Below, piece after piece: positions 1-12,089 of a stretch of DNA of 64,000 bases. The notes under the pieces were generated by a model that was not told where the DNA came from, did no database searches, and saw only the letters and a list, made by a program, of their open reading frames with translations. Source of the DNA: Brachypodius melanocephalos (lineage: Eukaryota; Chordata; Aves; Passeriformes; Pycnonotidae); NCBI GenBank assembly GCA_013398615.1, contig VZSR01003371.1, positions 3,220,530 to 3,284,529 of the forward strand. The letters run 5' to 3'. Made by a program: the position numbers and the translations under genes. How positions within the stretch are numbered: the stretch's first letter is position 1; every line of letters begins with the position of its first letter.

Positions 1-3000
1 ACAAAGCTATTTTGGATCCTATTCTGCTAATTCAAGTGAAGCAGATAATTGGCAGTGTGGAGCTTGCAGTTGGACTTGATGTTAAAAGTCTTTTCCAACC
101 TAAATAATTCTGTGATTCTAATTCTGGTATTTTCCTTCTTTCTATAGCAATAACAGCCTAAAAGGAGTAGTGTTACTCTTGGTTAGAGAGAGTAAAAATT
201 AAGTATTACTGCTCTGGGATTGAAATGTAAACTGTCCTGGAGTGGAATTGTGAGCCAATGCCAGTAATCACAATGAAGCTTTCTGAGAGATTCACAGTAT
301 TTTTAATGTCTCATAGCATCCAGACAGTGAGGACTGGGAAAGGTGGTTTGCACTTCTGGTGTTTAGTGTAACTGAAGTCAGGAGTAGCTTGTACCTTTTC
401 TTTCATTTTATTCATGATCCTCCTATGCTAGTGCCAAATTTTGCTGCAACTTAAAGCACTGGAAGTGTCAGTATGTGTTACCAAATAAACAAGTTTAAGT
501 GAAGAGCCCAACTGAAGTTAGTTTTATTAGGCCAAGCTCTGAGAAATGGATCTCTTTTGCCAAATGTGGACAGTTCTGTTTCTCTTTACTTGTTTGAGGA
601 GGCATTAATACCCTACCTCAGTGGAATAATTACTGGAATGATTGTGGCTTCTCAAATGGTAATTTGGTATCAGCAGAAGCAAAAGCTAAAAACTGCCATC
701 TCAGATGTGGCACTAAAGGAGGTTCAAATGCAGTAATCCTCAAAGGATATGTCAGAGTTAGAAAAACTCGTGAGCCCTTCCAAGTATTTTCTTTTCCCAT
801 CAGCATTAGGCAATTACCTTGAACCAGTTATCTGACAGATCTTTAGCGCTTGAGAAACTGACCATAAAAGTAATTAAATCCCTGTACTAATACGTTGCTA
901 GACATGTTAATTAATAACCTTAACAACGCTGTCTGTTGTAGCCCTCTGCAGTCTTCACTGTGCTCACGCTGTTCAGTAAACCTTATGTAGATCTTCACTT
1001 AAAACTGTATTAGTCTTAATCAGAAGGTGTAGAGTGTTTTGTTGGAACATCTTAAAAGTTCAGTGCTGGCAGCAGTTTGAACACGAGATTTAATTTTGTT
1101 TACTTGGTATAACCAACTTGGAAATGAATAACTTCCTCCTTCAGGAAACTTTCTATGCTTGTATAGATGTTATTCTTGGATCCCAAAGTTTATTTGTCTG
1201 TTCTATGTTAATTTGGTCAAAACAACAGCAAGTTTATTTAATTATTTTCTATACTTTTCAGAAGCTCCTAGGAAGAGATCTCATCTAATTTTGTAATTTG
1301 TCCAAGAGATTGGTCATGCAGCCCTGAGTTGGTGCCAGCACTAACAAGTTAATAACCTACAAAGTTGCTTTGGCTGGGCTACAGGCAGAGCTCAAGGATA
1401 GCAGAGGCCAGTTCTTGCTCCCATTGGCACCAACAAAAGCTGATAGATCTGTGTGAAAACAAATTTCTATGTGAGCGTATTAAGAGATCCAAGAAGTAAT
1501 CTAAATATTTAAATTAACAGTGCACGTTAAAATGCATTAATTAGGCTCCTGCTAATCAGAGATACTGTAATGCTAAGATGGCAGGAATTTATGTGGGCAA
1601 GCGAAGAGGTCAGAGTTCAAATTCTTTTGAAGAAAACAAAGTGCAGAAACAAAAGTCTGTCAAGTGAATTTACTGTTATTCCTAGGATAAGCTGTCAGTC
1701 ATGCTTGGCAGCTCAAAAGAAATTATCAGTTTCACAGAACTGCAGGAACAGTCTTGGATACATTTTGCAGCATTAATTGAATTAAACAGAGTATTCCAGA
1801 TGTGTGAGAAGCTTATTGATGTCTGTGAAAAAATGAGAATTCTTAATCTGACTGGAGAATATGGAGAGAAATTTCTTTGTGCAGGTGGCAAGATAAGTAA
1901 ACTAGAGGGTGGTTATATTTGATTGTACTCTCCTGATGATTTAAATCAAAACTGTGTGCTTCTCTGTCTTAGGCTTTTTCTTCTCCCAAGTGTGATCTTG
2001 ATGGTTTATTTTTGCTGGTATTTTGCAATAGCAGAGACTCCATTCCCATTATTTATAGAAACTATGTGCCAGCCTGCTCAGAGACAGTCTGTGTCCAGCC
2101 AGAGAAGTATTGAAATAAACTTTCTGTTATGAAGTGTTTTTCCCCAGGAAGCAAGACAAATCTTGACTTGCGTGTTTGTTGAAGGAGAATGGAGATCAAG
2201 GCAATGGGGTGCAAACTCTTAGTGGAGATGTTTGTTCCTTGAGCATTAAAATTCTGATATCAAGACTTTTGACCATGTGGGTGTGCAGTGAGGGGTAGGT
2301 GCTCTCTAAATGCTTCAGCCAGAGCCTGGAGACACTGGGGGTTTACAGGGCAGTGGCTTTTGTGCCCTGAATGCACTGTGACTCCAAAGGGCTGATCTTC
2401 ATTACAGGGAAATCCAGTGGGAGATAAGACCTGGCTCAGAAGGCAGTTTCAGAGGCAGGATATGGGCACTGTGGAACTGTTTCTCTAGTGCTTCCCTCAG
2501 ACCTGGCCATTGCCTAAAATCAAAAAACAGAAAGCCTTTTCTGTGTCTTGTTTCTTGTGCACACAATGGATTTGTCTTTAACTGAGGAAATCAGATGGAC
2601 TTTGAAACAGGTCAGCTTTGTGGTCCTTTATCTTGTGGAAAAATATTGTCTTCTGCCTGCTCCTGTTGCAGGGCTTATGTCAGCAAAGCATAGACCTTGT
2701 TCTCCCAGCCTCAAAAGTCCAGGAGCTCTGAGAGGAGCTTGCTCAGCACCACCTGCCTCTTCACAGCTTGGCCCTGTACAGCATCCTGCTGCTTCTTTCC
2801 CCTGCAGGATCAGTCTGTTCTTCCCCCAAAATTCTGTGTAATCATTCTTTTGGTGGGTGCTGTTCTATCAGCCAGGAAGCAAATTTCTTGGAAAACTGTC
2901 TGGGATGTGCACCACTGGCAAAGTGACCTCTCTGTTCTCTTTTATCAGTATGCTAAGCCAAGGATGGGAGTGTGTGGCAATCAAGCTGAAGGAGAGTCAA

Positions 3001-3580
3001 GCCAGATCATAACTGTTGCTGCCTTTATGAAATGCAAAGTTCTTAAGCTTCTATCAAAAATAAACTTCTAATTCTGTTATGCAAACAGCTGTTCCCGCAA
3101 TAAATGCACAGTTATACTGAGAAGCAGACCTTGTTCCTGTTGTATCTATAATTTAACGCTAAGATGATGAACTATGTGCTGGTTAATAATACAGCAAACG
3201 ACTTTAGCACATAGGGATTAAAATACAAAAGCCCAGGAGATGGAACTGCAGCATGTGGTGTGAAAGTGTCATGTGATGGGGAGCTGCATAACTTACCTAT
3301 GCTGTTCCCTGCAGTGTTGACTCTGTGTGTGTTCCTCAGCAGACCTGTGTGCTGCTGGCAAACCTCTGCTGAATGACAAGAAATGAGCAGTCTGAGTTTC
3401 AGGAAGAGACTATGGTTAATGCAGGAGTAATTCCTTTTTCCTGAATAGCTACAATTCTTAACTGCTTATCTTTCAGCAATTCAATGAGTGTACTTAACCC
3501 TGACAGCTTCTGAGTTAGAACCAAGTGTTGTAACCACTGTTTGTTACTTACTTTTTCTTTTCACCTCTTTGTTTTCTCAG
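1..3580 (+). other. EIF2AK3: EIF2AK3 intron (partial)
   Basis: Intronic sequence upstream of the first visible exon. The preceding PERK exon, which ends in the catalytic loop HRDLK, was looked for in all frames and not found, so this intron is longer than 3.58 kb. Apart from a CR1 tail at 69-120, only AT-rich unique sequence is seen. Confidence 0.85.
69..120 (+). repeat. CR1 LINE 3' tail fragment
   Basis: Contains the typical avian CR1 3' end (gtcttttccaacctaaataattctgtgattcta) in plus orientation. Only the last 50 or so bases are recognisable. Confidence 0.8.
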
Positions 3581-3748
3581 CCTTCCAATATATTTTTCAC
3601 AATGGATGACATAGTAAAGGTTGGGGATTTTGGACTGGTGACTGCTATGGACCAAGATGAGGAGGAGGAATCCGTTCTGACCCCAATGCCAGCTTATGCC
3701 AGGCACACAGGACAAGTAGGGACCAAACTCTACATGAGCCCGGAACAG
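3581..3748 (+). CDS. EIF2AK3: EIF2AK3 exon: DFG motif and activation loop
   Basis: 168 bp (56 codons), phase 0 at both ends. It is preceded by a pyrimidine-rich acceptor (gttttctcag) and followed by the donor gtttgt. It encodes PSNIFF through YMSPEQ, including the DFG magnesium-binding motif and the complete activation segment with the acidic EEEE stretch typical of PERK. Confidence 0.97.
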
Positions 3749-6700
3749 GTTTGTGCTCTCTTCTCCAAAGCTCTATTTGGCAGTGCCTGGAAGAGCCCTG
3801 AATTGCTGGGAGCTCTTAAGATCAGGCACTCCTAGTAAACAGTTACAACCAAGTTACTTAAATTCTTTCTCATCAAAATAGAGTTTTGAGCTAAATTGAA
3901 TTCCAGAATGAATATTTAAATATATATATTTGTTGTAGCAAAAATAGTGGCTAATTATTCAGACTGGATGTGTTCCTTTTTCTTGCTTGTAATGCAGTAT
4001 AGGAAGGTAACTGTAAAAGATTCCACTTAATTGAGGAAGGACACACTCTTATGCATGAGGTTTAAGTAAGATGAAACATTTTGCTTTGCAGCACAGAGGA
4101 GCTGAGGATCAGGACCTTTCTCCCTGGTGCTCATTGCTGAAGTTTGCCAATGTTCCTGTGCTGCAGCTTTCAGCTCTGCACAGAGCTGCTGACTTCCACA
4201 GGTGGACTTGTCAGGGTGTTGTTTACTTTGTAGATAATTGCATCCAGTGAGTAGCTTGATTGCCCTGACCCTGATTTTGCCTTCTCAGATCTGTGGCAAC
4301 ACCTATTCACACAAGGTGGATATCTTTTCTCTGGGACTGATTCTCTTTGAGCTGCTCTACCCTTTCAGCACGCAGATGGAGAGGGTCAAGGTATGTGTGG
4401 TGTTGGGTTATCTTCAGTTTGAGCATTTGTTTAAAGCAGCTATTTGCTTGCTGAAACACTGGCAAAGAGGTTCCTGTCCTGTTTTCTTTGGAGAAAAGCC
4501 TTGCAGCTAAGAGCACAACTTCTTTATCAGCCTTGTACAGACCCCCTGAATCTCTGAAAATAAACTGCAGTCTTCCTAATGTGTGCAGTTGAATTGAGGC
4601 TTTAATTTCTTTACAAAGCTCCTCTGTTGTCAAGCCAAGTAAAAGAAACTATTGAACTACAATATCCAAGAACTCAAGCAACAAATACAGCTTGTGACTT
4701 TAAGCCTACCAGCTTGGTTTTCATTCAAGAATTGGAACCATGCTGTGCATTTTGATTATTTCTTCCTTCATTTGCATCTGCAGTGCTTTTTCACCCAGAA
4801 CACTTGGTGAAAAATGGCTGTTCCTTTTCCTGTAGTGAGTCTTAGCTGTGAGTCTTGCTCAGCTTCAAACACAATCCTCCCATAACTGATGACATTCATT
4901 GCACCAGATGTGAATTTGGGATGTTTGATGGTGCATTACAGCTCTTGCTGGCTGTTAAAATGTGAGATCCATCTTGCTCAGGAGCGTGTTCATGGAGAAC
5001 AGGGGCTACAGTCAGAAAGGTCTCTCCTCCATGACAACTAGTTACCTGCGCAGAAAAGAGTTATTAAAACTTTTATTTATCATTTAAATGTACTTGGGGG
5101 CATTATATTGTCAGGTGAAGATAGAGTGGATTTAGCAGAGAGGTAAGAAACAGCTTGAACAGCAGCCTGACCAAGGGCTTCATCTGTTGCATTCTCTTGA
5201 TTAAAATGCTCTGGCTTTTAATGGCACAAAGAGTATAGTCTAGAGGAGAAATTGGTGTTTAATTTGAACCCCTGACAATGAAACCAGTTTCACTTTCTCT
5301 AAATCAATTTTACTGAAACAAAATACCCAGGAAAGAGCCATCCTGCATTCTCAGATCTCTTGCAGTGGTGATTACAGGCTTTGCCCTTCCAGTTTCTCTC
5401 CTAAGAATAGAAGCAAAGCAAGTAATCAGAATGAAACCTAAATCCCATCTAATTCGAATTTTTTACTTCAAGAGAGTGTTACAAGAGTGCCCTCACTTTC
5501 CAGGATTTTCACTGCCAATTCACTCTTTTTGCTAAAAAGAAACCCTTGCCCTTTGTTTGCCAGGTTCTGGAGTTTGGCTACTTCAATAGTTATTTCTGAG
5601 TTGTTACACTGAGGTTTTCATTGGCATCAGCCAAACACTAGCACTGCTTGCTGAAGCAAAACATGCTCTGCCTGACCAAGTAACCCAGCAAATTCTAGGA
5701 ATTTGTGACAGCTGGCTGGAAAAATCCCCAGAAGTGGAGCGTGAGAGCTGCCTCTGTCTCAAGCTGCGAGCAGTTAGTCAGTAGCAGTGCAATTTATTTC
5801 CAAATGACATGCTGGAAAACAGATCACTAAGTGCCGACTGAACTGACAGAAATGGAGAAAAGTTTTCTGAAGCTTTTTAATACCATCAAACTCAGTTCTA
5901 TTGAACAGGAGCTTGACTGTTGCCCATCCCCATTAACTGGTCACTTTATACTTTCAGGAGAGTAATAGTGAAATTAATTTTGATTTGACTTTAGAACTCC
6001 TGTATTTTGTGTTCAGACTTTTGTAAAAGGAGGTCCTTCAAAAAAAAATTGAAGTGCAAAATACTGTGCTTCTGGCTGAACATGGGGAAAGCACTGTCAC
6101 TAGATGGAGCCAGTGGCCTTTGTATGAAAGAGGCACAAAAATAGCCAGCACAACTGCTTTCCAAACTGCTGATAAATCTTCTCATTCCTCCTTAAATGTT
6201 AAACAAAGACTGGTGCTTACATTGGTAGTGCAGAGACAGTAACTTCATGTGTCTTAATACTGGTGCAGGCCATCTTGGGAGTTAGGGGTGGTGCACAGAT
6301 TTGTTGATTTTGTTCCACTAAAGTGAGAAAGTACAAGTTTATGTGTCTGACAGATTTAAAACTACAGGGATCACAATTCTTGTAGCACAACTCCTCCTGT
6401 TGCAGGCTCAATACCTGGGGAAGCAACAACTCACCTGTTCAACTAGGTAGTGATTTTTAACTACTAAAGCAACACTTCAAAACAAAGGGTTTTCTTTCCA
6501 GCAGGCTGATTTCATTGCATAATTTGCATAATTTTGAAGGATACGATAATACTACTAAAGAATAATGTTTTGGAAAAGTTACATGTCGTTCTTCATATTT
6601 TTGCAGACCTTAAGTGATGTTAGAAATTTGAATTTTCCACCACTGTTCACTCAGAAATATGCACAAGAGGTAGGTCCATCTGATGCTATTGATTGTAGCC

Positions 6701-7930
6701 TTTTCATGAATAACTATGGCTTTTTTTTCTTTGCTTTCCAATTGCTTTGCAGGTAAAAATGGAGAAACCAGGTTGCTTTCATGTTACTAAGATGCATTTC
6801 TCTATCCCAGTACATCTCTACCTTTCAAAGTTGCAACATTGCAGTAATGGGCATGATGACACTTTTTCACAGTGTTCCTCCAGGAATGCATTTTTATCTG
6901 GCTTCCCTTTGTCACTTATAGTCATTCATTCCACATACATCCTTTCATGATTTCCTGCAACAAATCCATATTCCCAAAGAGAAAGTGCAGAGTTTCAGAC
7001 AGGTAAAGGGGAGGCTCTAGGTAACACTGTGGCTGCAGGGGATCTGCTCCAGAACTGGAGCTCCCAAGGGGAAAATCACATGGGCCAATTGTGCTGTGTT
7101 CTAATTAGTCAGGTCTGTACAGTGATGTGGTTGCAGGTAAAGAGGAGGTGATGTACAAAACCTTCCCAGTAAAAAGCATAGGGTCTCTCAGGTGTTCAGG
7201 GTAGCTTCAGACAAGAGGCCAAATGAGGCCAGCCTTTCATGCTTTACAACTGAAGGCTGCTTTGGAGAAGGGGCTGTGCTGTGTTCAGCTGGAGCAGGAC
7301 ACCAATTCTGATTAAATTTGAAACAAATATTCAAACTACTTGTATATATAAAGGAAAAATTCTAATTTGTCACAAGAAGAAAATAGTGTGGCTAAACATG
7401 TGATGGCTTAAACACGAATCTAAAAATTACATATAAATTATGTATTATATATTTAATTTTGTTTGCATATAATATGAAGGTTTTTATAACTCTATTAAAC
7501 CTTGACTCCGATTTGGTTTGTAAAATTGTTTTCAGTCCTTGACAGTAAAAACACTTTAAGAGATACACAGTGATACGTTTTAAAATTTTTAGTGCACTTG
7601 TAACTACTGACCCAAAGCACTAACACCCAAATAACTCAGAAAGCAGCTGGGGGTATTTTCCACCTGTTCACACAGCTACAGCTGAAGCCAGGACATGAAA
7701 TGAGGAAGGCTTTATGGATTGGTTGGTGTAATATGTCTTGTGTTTTCTTTCAGTACAACATGGTGAAGGACATGCTCTCTCCAAGTCCCACTGAACGACC
7801 AGAGGCTGCAGCAATCATAGAAAATCCTGTCTTTGAAGACTTGGAGCTCCCACCCAAACCCGTGCTCAGGCAGAGGTCACGGACAATGAGTCTATCAGGA
7901 AATAAACATTCCAGACAACCAAGCAAATAA
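3581..7930 (+). CDS. EIF2AK3: EIF2AK3 (PERK) kinase, last four coding exons (joined extent)
   Basis: This is the C-terminal part of the ER-resident kinase PERK, a type I membrane protein whose cytosolic kinase domain phosphorylates eIF2alpha during the unfolded protein response. Four exons (3581-3748, 4289-4390, 6607-6669, 7754-7930) all join in phase 0 and encode 169 residues. They begin just after the catalytic-loop HRDLK region with PSNIFF, carry the DFG motif (GDFGLVTAMDQDEEE), the activation loop ending GTKLYMSPEQ, the helix-F stretch DIFSLGLILFELL and the helix-I arginine region RPEAAAIIENPVFEDL, and end in a short basic tail KHSRQPSK. Sequence and exon boundaries match what I know of vertebrate PERK, and the tail looks several residues shorter than the human one. 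The upstream lumenal, transmembrane and N-lobe exons lie outside the window. Identity is close to certain. Confidence 0.97.
4289..4390 (+). CDS. EIF2AK3: EIF2AK3 exon: kinase C-lobe, helix F
   Basis: 102 bp (34 codons), phase 0 at both ends, acceptor ttctcag and donor gtatgt. It encodes ICGNTYSHKVDIFSLG through MERVK. The Asp of VDIFSLG is the conserved helix-F residue of eukaryotic kinases. Confidence 0.96.
6607..6669 (+). CDS. EIF2AK3: EIF2AK3 exon: short C-lobe exon
   Basis: 63 bp (21 codons), phase 0, acceptor tttttgcag and donor gtaggt. It encodes TLSDVRNLNFPPLF through KYAQE, which continues directly into YNMVKDML of the last exon, as in other vertebrate PERK proteins. Confidence 0.96.
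7754..7930 (+). CDS. EIF2AK3: EIF2AK3 terminal coding exon
   Basis: 177 bp including the TAA stop at 7928-7930. The acceptor is ttttctttcag. It encodes YNMVKDMLSPSPTERPE through the C-terminus KHSRQPSK. The RPE arginine is the conserved helix-I residue that closes the kinase fold. The rest is a serine- and arginine-rich tail. Confidence 0.96.
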   Translation, partial: YNMVKDMLSPSPTERPEAAAIIENPVFEDLELPPKPVLRQRSRTMSLSGNKHSRQPSK

Positions 7931-8955
7931 CTATCCTCAGGATCACTTCTTCCACTCAGCAGGTTTCACAGGGATTGTTCAGCAGAAGGATCCTATGATG
8001 CAGAATGTTTATCTTGGGAATAGTTTACTTCAGCTTTTTTTGCCATGTTTAATGTATAAGACCTGTTGGACAGATTTTTGTTTACTTTGACAGCTGACGA
8101 AGCCCAGTAACCAAACCTTTCACATTCCATTTTCCTTACCTTTGCTCTCCTAAGCAGACGGGTCCAGCTGCTGTGCTTGCCAATGTTGTGCTCCATTATC
8201 CTTTTTTGGGGGGTTCCGTGGGTTTTTTTGAAGCTTGTAAATGTCAGCTTGCTGGGTGAGTGAGAGATCTGTAAGATGTAAATAGAATTAAAATACTGTA
8301 TTTTTATAGAGCAAATTACAGTCTCTAAGCCTAGTGAGTGTCTATCTGGATCACTTGCTCTTTGGTGAAATGAAGATGATTTTGAAATGAACTTCGACTC
8401 CATTTTTGTCCCTGGTGGGTAAACTGGGAATCTGCACTATTTTTAAAGCAAAAAAATACCACAGTTGTACATATTGTCACTGTCCATAGCCTGTCACTAG
8501 AGGAAATAATTTCATATTTCTGCACTACAGTAGATCTTAGGGAATGCATCTTATATGGATGAAGCTGTAGAGAAGGAAAAGGAGCTTTTTGCCGTTAAAT
8601 GGGGGGTTTTATAGGCAGTGGTTGGAAGAGCCATAGTCAAAATTATGTACAAAAATGTTGTGATTCTGAAAATTTAAACCTAATGAAGTCATACGTGTCG
8701 TATGTAATCTTGTAGATTTGTACTTTTTAAAAAAATCAACTGGTAGGCATTTGTGTAATCTGCTAATTTAACTGCCTAATGCCATGCTTTTATTTCTCAC
8801 TGTAAATATGTTAATTTTTATTTATAAAATACAGAATCAATCCTTTTGGGTTGGTGGTGTACAGGATGCACTTGCTGTAATTGTTGAGTGCATTGATTAC
8901 TGTGACTTCTTTCAAGTCTAAATGATGTAATAAACTTTTTTTTATTTATAAAGAC
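7931..8955 (+). other. EIF2AK3: EIF2AK3 3'UTR
   Basis: About 1 kb of AT-rich sequence after the stop codon, with TTTATTTATA-type AU-rich stretches near the end (about 8818-8827 and 8938-8950) and one canonical poly(A) signal. The cleavage point itself is inferred as 15-25 bases past the signal. Confidence 0.8.
8929..8934 (+). terminator. EIF2AK3: EIF2AK3 poly(A) signal AATAAA
   Basis: Canonical AATAAA about 1 kb after the stop codon, followed by a T-rich stretch (acttttttttatttataaag). It is the only full AATAAA with a T-rich downstream element near the end of the gene, so it is the likely 3' end. Confidence 0.8.
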
Positions 8956-11416
8956 AAAATAGTAGTTACTTCTGTTGGAAGCCTGCATCCGTGTATGCTG
9001 CAGATGGCAGCCCTGTGCAGTGGGAACAGGATGGGCTCTGCGTTCCTGAAACTTCCTTTGCTTCCCTGTCTCACACTGGCCACAGCGTGTGTGATGACAC
9101 AGAACTGAATGTGCTGCTTGGAAGTGAGATAGGATCTGGAGAAAGAGGGGGCTTGAGCTCCAAACTGCATGGATTATGGAGGCAATCTCTCACCAGAGGG
9201 GAGAAGGGGTAATTCTTACGCCATTAGAACTGTTCTTTTACAACTGTATTTTTCTGGTTTACAGACTTAAATTTGTTAAAGTCTCTGAGATCAGTTTCCC
9301 CAAAAGATACTGGATTCAAATCCTTCTGGGGATTACTGCACTGTGGTGTGACACTGTGACCAGCAGTTAAACCAGCTGACACCCTGCAGCTTTATGATAA
9401 GGCACAAGTAGATTACAATGATTGTCTCCCATGTCCTCTTGGATAACTCTTCTCCATACTGGCTTGTCCAGGTGAAACCAGAATGCTGCAGTGGATATCT
9501 GATCAGGAACAGAATTGGTGTTTAGCTGGGTTAAAGCAGGAGAGTTAAGTGTATCCTCTTCCCTTGGATGTCCATTTGCATCAGCTACAGCTGCCCAGTG
9601 GAATGGCCACATGCGGAGCCTCTTTGCCTTCCCTGCCAGCTCAGTGATTACACGTGGAGCACAGGAAATGAGGAATAAGGTATTTTTGACCTGCTGTATA
9701 TCTGGATGGGGATAGCTGCCTATTCCAAGGGCCCTGCAGCATTTCAGTACCAGAACTGGCATACGTGTTCATTCCAGGTATGTCTGCATATTCTGGGATG
9801 TTACACCTGCCCTCAAAGGCATGGATGAGTCCTCCCCTCTGGGGTCCCTGCCCAGCCACAAAAGCATCTGGCCGTGCTCAGCTCTCAGCTGCCTGATCAG
9901 TCCTTGCTTCTCCGAGCACTGGATTGTGTTGTCCTTGTCTTTGTCCCTTACCTTACCAGGGTTTGACAGAGAAAGGCTCTTCTCTAATCTGAGAGGTTTT
10001 CCTCTGAATGATACGTACTTCCCTGCAAGCTGTTTCATGGAAAAACGCCCAAACTGTGATAGCTGTGAGCTCACAGCCCTGCCAATGGGGCTTTGGCCTG
10101 GGGTTCTGCTGTCCTGCCTTATTCCTTCACAGGATGTTGCCTATGCCTCAGCTCCCTTTCTCCTCCATAGCTCTTGGGAATGAAGCCCCATTCCTTGTCC
10201 TGTTTTATCAAAATGACCTGGGTGGCAGCAGCAGGTTTCTTGCCCTGCCAACCTTTGTGCCCGTGGGATGCTTCCCCGAGAATAAGGTGTAGTTACTCAC
10301 CACTTCCATGTTGGTGCTGGAGTCGTAGGGTCTGGGATACCTCACTCTCTCCTTGGAGAGTCATTTCACAGGAGAACCACTGTTGAACTCCAGGTCAGGG
10401 CTGTTTTTTCTACCAGGCTCTTGAGAGGGAACTCCTGATGCTTGTGGTGGCATCTTCAGTAGCTCAGCTACTCCAGGCAGGTCCTACTGCATTTTGCTGC
10501 CTCTGAGGACAGTTCCCTGCTACCTTTCCAGAGTAACCCTTCAGTGAGGCACTTGTGGCTTTCCCGCAGGAAGCCAGTGCTGTTGGAAGTCCAGACAAGC
10601 GCTTTGGAGTAGTACGAAAAGTAATTTCCATTTATCATGATTTCTTATGTGTCTGTGGTAGATACTACAGTGTACACACAAGTAATAATTCCTATTCACA
10701 TCTCATCTTCAGATGGTGTCAGCCACCTGTAGCTTTGAAACCACAGTGCTCCTGGTGTTACAGCAAGCCATTATCATCTCCTGGGGTCTGCCTCATGGAA
10801 TGTCCTCTTCCAGAACTGACAAGGAAACCCACAGAGAATTCACAGAAAGCCACAGAAGGCTCTGAATATCCAGATGTTGCGGAAGCCAGTGAGCTGAACC
10901 CTAAGCAACAACCCAGGCTGCAGAGTGGTGCCTCTTTAGGAAGTGAGCTCTGCTCTTTGGCCACATCCCTCCTCTAATTCCCATACACAGACTAGCACAC
11001 CTGAGTTTTTAAAACTGGTCAAATCTGTAATGAAACCTCAAGATAAGAAGCTAGAGTGGCTTGATAAGAAACACTGTCCCACCTGACACAGATGACCAGA
11101 ATGTGCACAAATGTTAAGATCACGTTATACCATACTGGTTTGAGGTTTTTTTCCCAACATGAAGGTTGAATTTGTCTTGGGAAATGGTCATTAGATAATT
11201 ATCCAGGAATGAATTATTTCCATTAATGTAACAAATTGCCCCTAAAATATCTGAGTTTCTCATTACTGAAACCGTGGAAGGTGAAGAAATGCATCTTTGT
11301 TGTATTGTCCCCAGCAGTAATATTCCAGCCCCTCCTTCCCCTATTTTCCTACCCTTTGTTTTTCCATTGGGATGTGCTCCAGCACTTTCTGTATCACCTC
11401 CAGTGATTCTGAATCT
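8956..11416. other. Convergent intergenic region
   Basis: Separates the 3' ends of EIF2AK3 (plus) and the receptor gene (minus). It must contain the receptor 3'UTR, but I found no clear AATAAA on the minus strand close to the stop. Open frames here are short, overlap on both strands and show no recognisable domain. Confidence 0.6.
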
Positions 11417-12089
11417 CTATGACTTGGGTTTGCCCTTCGGGGCCCCGTTGGGCACCGTCACGCTGTATTCCAGGTCTGGAGCAGTCTTGGCAAACGTGGC
11501 TATGGAAACCATGTCCTCCCCAGCATCCACCTGAGACCTGCGCCTGCAAACGAGCAGCTTCTTGAGGGCGTGCTGGAAGTCCCTGTTGAGGAAGGCGTAG
11601 AGCAGGGGGTTGATGGTGGAGTTGCAGTACCCCAGCCAGGTGATGATCTTGAAGGTGCCGAGCAGCACCGTGCTGGTGGAGTCGGCGCCTCTGGCTGCCA
11701 GCCACACGTTCAGCACGAAGTAGGGCAGCCAGCACAGCACGAACACGGAGATGATGATGCTGATGGTCCTGGTGGCCTTGTTCTCCAGCTGCAGGTGGTT
11801 CTGCCGCTTGCTGTTGGGGTGGTAGTGGATCTCCAGCGTCTGGGACATGATGCGCGTGGCCTTGAGGCGGGAGGCACGGTAGATGAAGAAGTACATGCTG
11901 CACATGACCACGAAGGGAAGGAAGAATGCCAGGGCAGAAGCCACGATGGCAAACACCCAGTTGGTGACAAAGATGCATTCTCTGCCCGCATCAAAGTCCA
12001 CCCCAGGGATCTCATTCCAGCCTTGCATGACGGGCAGGAAGGAAATGAGGGAGGAATATACCCAGACTGTGCAGGTCATCACGATGCAT
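11417..12089 (-). CDS. Receptor exon 3: TM4 to C-terminus
   Basis: 673 bp from the acceptor ttccttttgcag to TAG at 11419-11417. It encodes 223 residues beginning CIVMTCTVWV. It carries TM4, ECL2 with Cys184, TM5, a basic third loop of about 30 residues, TM6 CWLPYF, TM7 with WLGYCNSTINPLLY, helix 8 and a 40-residue tail rich in Ser, Lys and Pro. The GC-rich codon use stands out from the surrounding AT-rich sequence. Confidence 0.94.

Larger units (their letters stand above)
3749..7753 (+). other. EIF2AK3: EIF2AK3 introns between the last exons
   Basis: Three introns of 540, 2216 and 1084 bp (3749-4288, 4391-6606, 6670-7753). All have GT-AG ends and split the coding sequence in phase 0. No repeats or RNA genes were recognised. 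The last intron contains a strongly AT-rich patch at about 7430-7500. Confidence 0.9.

Noticed and set aside
4307..4633. 108-residue minus-strand frame at an EIF2AK3 exon
   Set aside because: Antisense of a confirmed kinase exon plus intron.
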